NCBI GenBank assembly: GCA_002688965.1
Contig: NZEE01000113.1
Location: forward strand, 1-7,547
DNA length: 7,547 nt
Source of the DNA: an archaeon
GTDB taxonomy: Archaea > Aenigmatarchaeota > Aenigmatarchaeia > GW2011-AR5 > GCA-2688965
Reading direction: 5' to 3'
In this document: positions 1 to 4,187 of the stretch, in pieces
How the letters are laid out: every line of letters starts with the position of its first letter
Numbering within the stretch: the first letter of the stretch is position 1
Program-made: the position numbers and the translations under genes
Notes under the pieces: generated by a model
What the model was told of the DNA's origin: nothing
Seen by the model: the letters and a program-made list of their open reading frames with translations, nothing else
The model's database searches: none

Positions 1-1
1 A

Positions 2-628
2 ACAACTGGATATGGGACAGCAAATATGATGGAGGGTTTTGGTTTTGGAGCATATTCTCCTGCTACATCATTTGTTCTGATGCCAGTCTATGAAGACCTA
101 TTGAGAATGCAAGCAATAGAATTTAATGATCAGATAAGAAAGTCGTCTTACACATTTACACTTGTTAATAATAAACTAAGAATATTCCCAATACCCACTT
201 CAGCACAAAAATTATATTTTGATTATATTTTAACGTCTGAAAGAAATAATACACTTATCACTAGCAGTGGTGAACCAGTGGATGTAATTTCAGACTATTC
301 TAATGTGCCTTATAATAATATGCAATATCAGTACATTAATGATGTTGGTAAACAATGGATTAGAAAATATGGATTGGCACTATGTAAAGAGTTGTTAGGT
401 AATATTAGAAGCAAATATGGAGCTATTCCAATTCCCAATGCAGAAATGAACATGGATGGGGATACATTACGCAGTGAAGCCACTACAGAAAAAGAGGCTC
501 TAATTGCAGAACTTAGGGAAACATTAGAACAAACAAGTAGAAAATTAATGATGGAAGCAGACAGCGATGAAAGCACACGTTTACAAGAGAAACTTAATAA
601 AGTCCCATTACAGATTTATATAGGATAA
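2..628 (+). CDS. 13: T4 gp13-like neck (head completion) protein, 5' end cut by the window
   Basis: The frame is open from base 2, so the ATG at 26 is probably internal and the true start lies to the left; 208 residues are visible. In T4, gp13 with gp14 forms the neck that closes the DNA-filled head and receives the tail. The C-terminal part matches what I recall of T4 gp13: QWIRKYGLALCKEL (356 region; T4 RWVKDWATALAKEL), then MDGDTLRSEA and EKEALIAEL (T4 IDGQRLIEEARLEKEAL), ending in PLQIYIG (T4 PFGILVG). The middle (FRIFPIP-like strand, then LYFDYIL) fits the T4 stretch before ESWTK. Compared with T4 there are about 25 extra residues between EKEALIAEL and the final strand (about 515-595), rich in Glu/Lys/Leu and probably helical. 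It is followed by the gp14 and gp15 homologues, as in T4. Identity rests on remembered family sequence, not a search. Confidence 0.85.
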   Translation, partial: TTGYGTANMMEGFGFGAYSPATSFVLMPVYEDLLRMQAIEFNDQIRKSSYTFTLVNNKLRIFPIPTSAQKLYFDYILTSERNNTLITSSGEPVDVISDYSNVPYNNMQYQYINDVGKQWIRKYGLALCKELLGNIRSKYGAIPIPNAEMNMDGDTLRSEATTEKEALIAELRETLEQTSRKLMMEADSDESTRLQEKLNKVPLQIYIG

Positions 629-632
629 GAAC

Positions 633-1118
633 ATGCCTGGTAGATTTTTAAGAACTAGAGATTTAAATTTTTTTGACACTATCAATAAAGGACTTCTTGG
701 AGATCCAAAAGAATCAAAAGATGGAATCATAAATCAAGTTGTCATTGCTTATAAGGTTTCAGTGTATGAGACAGATACAAATTTATATGGTGAGGCGTCA
801 ACTGGTAAATCGTATAATAAGGGAGTAAAATTAAGCTGCCTAATAGATGCACAGGATTTTGATTTTGAAGCTACTGAGTTTGGACCTGATGCAAATCAAG
901 ATGTGACATTTTCATTTCTAAGACAGAGCCTAATTGATGCTGATTTTATTCCTGACCTTGGTGATGTTGTAGAATGGAATTATGCATACTTTGAAATAAA
1001 TAGTATTAATGAGAATCAATTATTAGGAGGAATGCAAGAAAACAACCATTCAGTTGTTTGTACTGCATTCTTATCAGAAAAAACGGCTACAACACTAGAA
1101 AGAAGTAGGGGCTACTAA
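633..1118 (+). CDS. 14: T4 gp14-like neck protein (short form)
   Basis: 161 residues. The ATG at 633 follows the gp13 stop by 4 bases, with AGGATAAG at 622-629 as a plausible ribosome binding site. The assignment rests on position (between gp13 and gp15 homologues) and on weak motifs seen in gp14: an N-terminal NFFDTINKGLLGD-like segment, a LYGEA stretch (residues 51-55; T4 has IFGED), and a late strand pair GDVVEWNYAYFEINSI (residues 110-125) resembling T4 GDLLYFPMNNALFEV. gp14 would sit with gp13 at the head-tail junction. T4 gp14 is about 256 residues, so this is a much reduced form; the C-terminal part of T4 gp14 has no visible counterpart. The stop overlaps the next start as TAATG, implying translational coupling to the gp15 homologue. 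A generic head-tail connector is the alternative description. Confidence 0.62.
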   Translation: MPGRFLRTRDLNFFDTINKGLLGDPKESKDGIINQVVIAYKVSVYETDTNLYGEASTGKSYNKGVKLSCLIDAQDFDFEATEFGPDANQDVTFSFLRQSLIDADFIPDLGDVVEWNYAYFEINSINENQLLGGMQENNHSVVCTAFLSEKTATTLERSRGY

Positions 1119-2179
1119 TGGCAAAGAAACAACCAAAAAATTTACAAACTGATGCAGATAAGGTAAATAGAGGAAGAGAACTGTCAAGGAAAGATGACAA
1201 AGTACAAAATTTATCTATTGGCCTTGTTGATATCGATCAAACAATATTTTATTATTTTGAGAATATCATAAGACCACAAATTCAGGAAAATGGTGAGCTT
1301 GTAAAAGTACCTGTGATATATGCTAATCCTGAGAGGTGGGCAGCAATTCAAAAGCAAGGCCATTTAAGGGACAGTAAAAGAAAATTATTGTCACCTGTTA
1401 TCGCGTTTAGGAGAACAAATCTCTCAAAAGATGATACAATGTCAGTTGACAAGATGGATCCTTCCGCTCCCAAGTTGCATCAAACGTTTCAATCTAGGTA
1501 CACACAGGAAAATAGGTATGATAGGTTTTCAGCTTTGAAAGGCCTTACTCCAAAAAAGGAAATGTTTAATGTCGCAATTCCTGATTATGTGACTTTAAAT
1601 TATGATTTTACAATATGGACAAGTTTTACAGATCAAATGAATCATATAGTTGAGAAGATTAATTGGTCTGAAGGATCGTATTGGGGTGAGCCAGGAAAAT
1701 TTAGATTTAGGTGTTCTATAGATAGTTTTGAAGATGCAAGTGAATATGAGGGAACGCAGAGGAAGATTAAGACAAATTTTTCAGTTACACTTAAGGGATA
1801 TTTAATACCCGAATCATTTAATGATATACTAACAACTCAAAAATTTATTACGCCTAAACAGATTGTTATTAAAGACGAGACAGATTTAAATATTCTTCCG
1901 ATTTTAGATAAAGACAAGGGAGTTCAAACTATTAGAGTTGTAACAAATGTTGGTGGTGAGCCAGGTGGCGCCGGTGGAGGTGAATCAGTTTGGCTTTCAA
2001 CTACACTTGATGGTGAAGCTGCATATTTGCTTGATTATGGTATGCAAACAACTGGGGGAGCATCCATAGGAGGAAATTTGTCTACTACGGGAGATATTAA
2101 TTCAACTGGGACCATTTATGAAGATGGAAACTCAGTGACAGATCATGGGACAGCAATGGCTGTAGTGTTTGGAGGATAA
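1118..2179 (+). CDS. 15: T4 gp15-like tail terminator / sheath stabiliser with C-terminal extension
   Basis: 353 residues; the ATG overlaps the gp14 stop, and AGGGG at 1107-1111 lies 6 bases upstream. gp15 caps the tail tube and the last sheath ring and joins tail to neck. Residues 38-70 (DQTIFYYFENIIRPQ, then LVKVPVIYANPERW) match the T4 start (FSNIQIKRQ, FIRVPITYASKEHF). Residues 162-180 (YDFTIWTSFTDQMNHIVEK) match T4 YELSIFTRYEDDMFQIVEQ, and 216-230 (KIKTNFSVTLKGYLI) match T4 RIEWSLTFEVNGWMY. Departures: an N-terminal Lys/Asp-rich leader of about 32 residues, and an extension after about residue 262. The extension holds a Gly-rich linker (VGGEPGGAGGGE, residues 278-289) and then a fibre-like stretch GGNLSTTGDINSTGTIYEDG (318-337). 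T4 gp15 is about 272 residues. The last codons carry the ribosome binding site of the next gene. Confidence 0.85.
   Translation: MAKKQPKNLQTDADKVNRGRELSRKDDKVQNLSIGLVDIDQTIFYYFENIIRPQIQENGELVKVPVIYANPERWAAIQKQGHLRDSKRKLLSPVIAFRRTNLSKDDTMSVDKMDPSAPKLHQTFQSRYTQENRYDRFSALKGLTPKKEMFNVAIPDYVTLNYDFTIWTSFTDQMNHIVEKINWSEGSYWGEPGKFRFRCSIDSFEDASEYEGTQRKIKTNFSVTLKGYLIPESFNDILTTQKFITPKQIVIKDETDLNILPILDKDKGVQTIRVVTNVGGEPGGAGGGESVWLSTTLDGEAAYLLDYGMQTTGGASIGGNLSTTGDINSTGTIYEDGNSVTDHGTAMAVVFGG
2171..2175 (+). promoter_or_regulatory. Ribosome binding site GGAGG deciding the start at 2181
   Basis: GGAGG lies inside the final Gly-Gly codons of the gp15 homologue, 5 bases before ATG 2181. An in-frame TTG at 2169 would overlap this site and has none of its own, so ATG 2181 is preferred. 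Confidence 0.8.
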
Positions 2180-2180
2180 A

Positions 2181-2507
2181 ATGGCAAATACATTTAAGAG
2201 CGCAGCAACAGGATCAACGACCACACTAACGACTCTATACGAGGCTCCAGTAGGTACAACCACAGTTGTACATGCAATTTATATTTCAAATGTAGATGGT
2301 GTAAATGATGCGACTATCGACATATCAGTTTCTGGAAGTGCTAATTTTGATACAAGAAGGTACTTGCTTAAGACAGTTGAAATACCTGCAGATACGACTG
2401 TTGTAATTGAAAAGCCTATTAATTTGGGAACTGGTGACAAGATAGAAACAAAGGCATCTGTTGCGGGAGATATTGATGTCTTTATGAGTTTATTGGAGAT
2501 GACATAA
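2181..2507 (+). CDS. Small beta-rich phage virion protein (108 aa)
   Basis: 108 residues starting MANTFKSAA. The sequence alternates short beta strands and turns: TTLTTLYEAPVGTTTVVHAI, then IYISNVDG, ATIDISVSG, RRYLLKTVEIPADTTVVI, then a closing FMSLLEMT. I recognise this layout (MANTFK..., LTTLY.AP.GTT, YLLK..IPA...VV, SLLEIT-like end) from small conserved proteins near tail and fibre genes of tailed phages, usually annotated as hypothetical or virion structural. No enzyme motif, signal peptide or membrane segment is visible. A beta-sandwich fold and a role as a decoration or tail-associated protein are inferences from composition and location. Its stop is separated by one base from the next start (TAAAATG), matching the junction at its own 5' end. 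Confidence 0.8.
   Translation: MANTFKSAATGSTTTLTTLYEAPVGTTTVVHAIYISNVDGVNDATIDISVSGSANFDTRRYLLKTVEIPADTTVVIEKPINLGTGDKIETKASVAGDIDVFMSLLEMT
2492..2499 (+). promoter_or_regulatory. Ribosome binding site ATTGGAGA for the 397-aa gene
   Basis: ATTGGAGA ends 9 bases before ATG 2509. The identical octamer recurs before the next two genes. Confidence 0.7.
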
Positions 2508-2508
2508 A

Positions 2509-3702
2509 ATGCCTGCAGGAATAAGATATATCGGTAAACAGATAATAGCAGATCCAGAAGCACGGTCTAGTGACTTAACATTCCTTGGTGCGGATTTAAT
2601 CGTTTCTGGTTCAACAAAACTCTCTGGTTCTTTTTTACTAAACAACATAGAAGTTGAAATGTCTGGAAGCGTAAGAGATGAAGTATTAAAATTTGATGGC
2701 TCAAGGTGGGTATCTGCAGTAGAGGGATATACTTTTGTATTTTCTATAGCTAGTTTTTCTGATGGTGAATCAACATCACAAGTAGCAGGTACAGCAGGGG
2801 CAACTTGGAAGGCTGTTGGTGCGATAACTTTTACAGCTACTTACAATAATGGTCCACCTACTATCGCAGCTATTTCTGAATCTCAAACTAGCACTGGTGT
2901 TTCAGATTGGACGACTCCATTTGCAACTGACACTAATGCTGTGGCAATTACATATCCAAATCCAGGAACAACTCGTAGATTTCAAGTAATTGCTGATGGT
3001 CTTACTACTAATGAAAGTTCGATAACTTTTAAAAATTATATTTTCTATGGCGCATCTACACAAGCAGATTCGTATGATGAGTCTTTTATTGAAAACTTTC
3101 CTTCAACTTTATCAGAAGATAAAACACAAAATAATTTAAGTATAAATGCGAGTGGAAATAAATATGTATTCTGGATATACCCAAATAGAAAGGGAAATAT
3201 ATCTAATTATTTTACTTGGGGAACCTCAACCAGTAACCAAGTAGTTATGGCAACTTCAGTAATTGGTTCTGCTTATAGTGTAACTAATTCAGCAGGTTTA
3301 ACAGAGAATTATAAAATATATCGTTCCGATGTCACAGTTAATGAAAGTGGGAGATTAGATACAGGAGTATCTTTGATAAATTATATCTATTGGGGTGCAT
3401 CAGAAGATGCTAGTGGCTGGGATTCAGATGATATTAAGGCGCTAGCATTTAAAGATAATTCTAATGATCAAACTCAAGTGTGGACAGAAGTAACAGGAAT
3501 GACGAGTGATTATTTGCTTTTGTGTATACCGAGTAGAATAACAGACCCAGCATCATTTTGGGATAACTCAACTGGATTCGGTGCAGATTTTGAATCTTCT
3601 GTCACTGTTAGTGTAATAAATCAATATGGATATACAGAAAATTATGATGTTTTTAGATCAACTAACGTCGTAACAGGTGATTTTACATTGGAGACTAAGT
3701 AA
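2509..3702 (+). CDS. Virion/tail adhesin-like protein with two tandem diverged domains
   Basis: 397 residues. Residues 1-70 form a fibre-style base: IVSGSTKLSGSFLLNN and MSGSV turns, then LKFDGSRWVSA (59-70), like the LxYDGTxWVNA motif of phage fibre proteins. Residues 72-172 read as an Ig-like beta-sandwich (VFSIASFSDG, TWKAVGAITFTATYNNGPP, FQVIADG). Two related domains follow, each starting NYI(F/Y)(Y/W)GAS (residues 176 and 291) and ending near G(L/Y)TENY(K/D)(I/V)(Y/F)RS (264-273 and 374-384), an offset of about 115. This repeat (WGAS, then YP or IP, then TENY.VYRS) resembles domains I associate with marine phage tail proteins, but I cannot name a family. No signal peptide, membrane helix or catalytic motif is visible. 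A host-contact or appendage role is inferred from position and repeats. The stop overlaps the next start as TAATG. Confidence 0.8.
   Translation: MPAGIRYIGKQIIADPEARSSDLTFLGADLIVSGSTKLSGSFLLNNIEVEMSGSVRDEVLKFDGSRWVSAVEGYTFVFSIASFSDGESTSQVAGTAGATWKAVGAITFTATYNNGPPTIAAISESQTSTGVSDWTTPFATDTNAVAITYPNPGTTRRFQVIADGLTTNESSITFKNYIFYGASTQADSYDESFIENFPSTLSEDKTQNNLSINASGNKYVFWIYPNRKGNISNYFTWGTSTSNQVVMATSVIGSAYSVTNSAGLTENYKIYRSDVTVNESGRLDTGVSLINYIYWGASEDASGWDSDDIKALAFKDNSNDQTQVWTEVTGMTSDYLLLCIPSRITDPASFWDNSTGFGADFESSVTVSVINQYGYTENYDVFRSTNVVTGDFTLETK
3034..3699 (+). repeat. Two diverged tandem ~100-residue domains inside the 397-aa protein
   Basis: Copy 1 spans about 3034-3348 and copy 2 about 3379-3699. 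They share NYI(F/Y)(Y/W)GAS at the start, a central hydrophobic strand leading to YPNR or IPSR, and (L/Y)TENY-(Y/F)RS at the end. They are similar as protein but not obviously as DNA, so this is an old duplication or separately acquired domains of one family. Confidence 0.65.
3687..3694 (+). promoter_or_regulatory. Ribosome binding site ATTGGAGA for the 144-aa gene
   Basis: The octamer ends 7 bases before ATG 3702, inside the last codons of the preceding gene, which supports the TAATG overlap start. Confidence 0.7.
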
Positions 3703-4136
3703 TGCCAAAGATATTAGGAAAATTTACACCTTATGATGAAGCAGAAAAATTGCTTGATGGAAAATACCTTGATGGTCACATAACAGGCAGTAATATAAGT
3801 GCAAGTGGTGCATTAACTGCTGGAAGTTTGATTATATCGGGCGACCAACAAATTGCTGGTTCAATGAAATTTGGTGACGACATTAGTGATACTCATCATA
3901 TGACGGGATCATTAAGCCTTTCTGGGTCTATGATAGTTAGAGGACAGACAACACTAGAGCAGTACGATATCGGTAATAAGGCGCTAGTAATAAAGGGTGC
4001 TACAAGCATAGTCAATCAGGTAATCGGTGCAGCAACACAGAAAGCAAAGATAGAAATAGAAAATTTAGGAACAATAGGTGACAGGACTGACGATTCGTTG
4101 GTCAATGTGGTAGATTTAGGTGAGGGATTTCAATAA
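3702..4136 (+). CDS. SGS-motif fibre-like protein, function unknown (144 aa)
   Basis: 144 residues starting MPKILGKFTPYDEAEKLLDG. The middle (about residues 26-85) is built of short beta/turn units seen in phage fibre shafts: GSNISASGALTAGSLIISG, IAGSMKFGDD, MTGSLSLSGSMIVRG. The C-terminal third (DIGNKALVIKGATSIVNQV, then AKIEIENLGTIGDRTDD) has no motif I recognise. There are no cysteines, signal peptide or membrane segment. The ASGALTAGSLIISG style is shared with the N-terminal part of the 908-aa fibre and with the last gene of the window, so it probably belongs to the same appendage, for example as a short fibre, collar or adaptor; this is inference. Start ATG 3702 overlaps the previous stop. 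It is followed by the larger of the two gaps in the window. Confidence 0.75.
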   Translation: MPKILGKFTPYDEAEKLLDGKYLDGHITGSNISASGALTAGSLIISGDQQIAGSMKFGDDISDTHHMTGSLSLSGSMIVRGQTTLEQYDIGNKALVIKGATSIVNQVIGAATQKAKIEIENLGTIGDRTDDSLVNVVDLGEGFQ

Positions 4137-4143
4137 AAACAGA

Positions 4144-4151
4144 TATTTATA
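4144..4151 (-). promoter_or_regulatory. Possible T4-type late promoter box TATAAATA, reversed
   Basis: TATTTATA on the + strand reads TATAAATA on the - strand, the consensus of T4 late promoters recognised by gp55 sigma. It would fire leftward, antisense to the 144-aa and 397-aa genes. It is the only exact copy I found on either strand, but in AT-rich DNA a chance match is quite possible. Confidence 0.25.
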
Positions 4152-4173
4152 TTTGATTATGGAAAGTAATGTC

Positions 4174-4181
4174 ATTGGAGA
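4174..4181 (+). promoter_or_regulatory. Ribosome binding site ATTGGAGA for the large fibre gene
   Basis: The same octamer as before the two preceding genes, here in non-coding DNA and 6 bases before ATG 4188. This argues that it is selected as a translation signal rather than for the amino acids it encodes elsewhere. Confidence 0.75.
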
Positions 4182-4187
4182 ACATAA

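Larger units (their letters stand above)
4137..4187 (+). other. 51-base leader before the large fibre gene
   Basis: This is the longest non-coding stretch of the window. It holds an AT-rich block (ATATTTATATTTGATTAT, about 4143-4160) and a ribosome binding site. The AT-rich block could contain a promoter, but on the + strand no clear T4-type late promoter (TATAAATA) is present; that octamer occurs only on the - strand. No hairpin with a T-run is seen. Confidence 0.5.

Noticed and set aside
26..31. ATG-ATG at the left edge as the true start of the first gene
   Set aside because: The frame is open to the window edge, and the homology to gp13 implies a much longer N-terminal part upstream.
998..1005. 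ATAAATAG as a + strand late promoter
   Set aside because: It lies in the middle of the gp14-like gene, departs from the TATAAATA consensus and has no suitably placed start downstream.
2169..2180. TTG start giving a 112-aa version of the small beta-rich protein
   Set aside because: The TTG overlaps the GGAGG site that serves ATG 2181, and family members as I remember them start MANTFK.
2279..2563. 94-codon open frame on the - strand, with smaller ones at 328-576 and 4198-4398
   Set aside because: All lie inside well supported + strand genes and have no motif or plausible translation signal.
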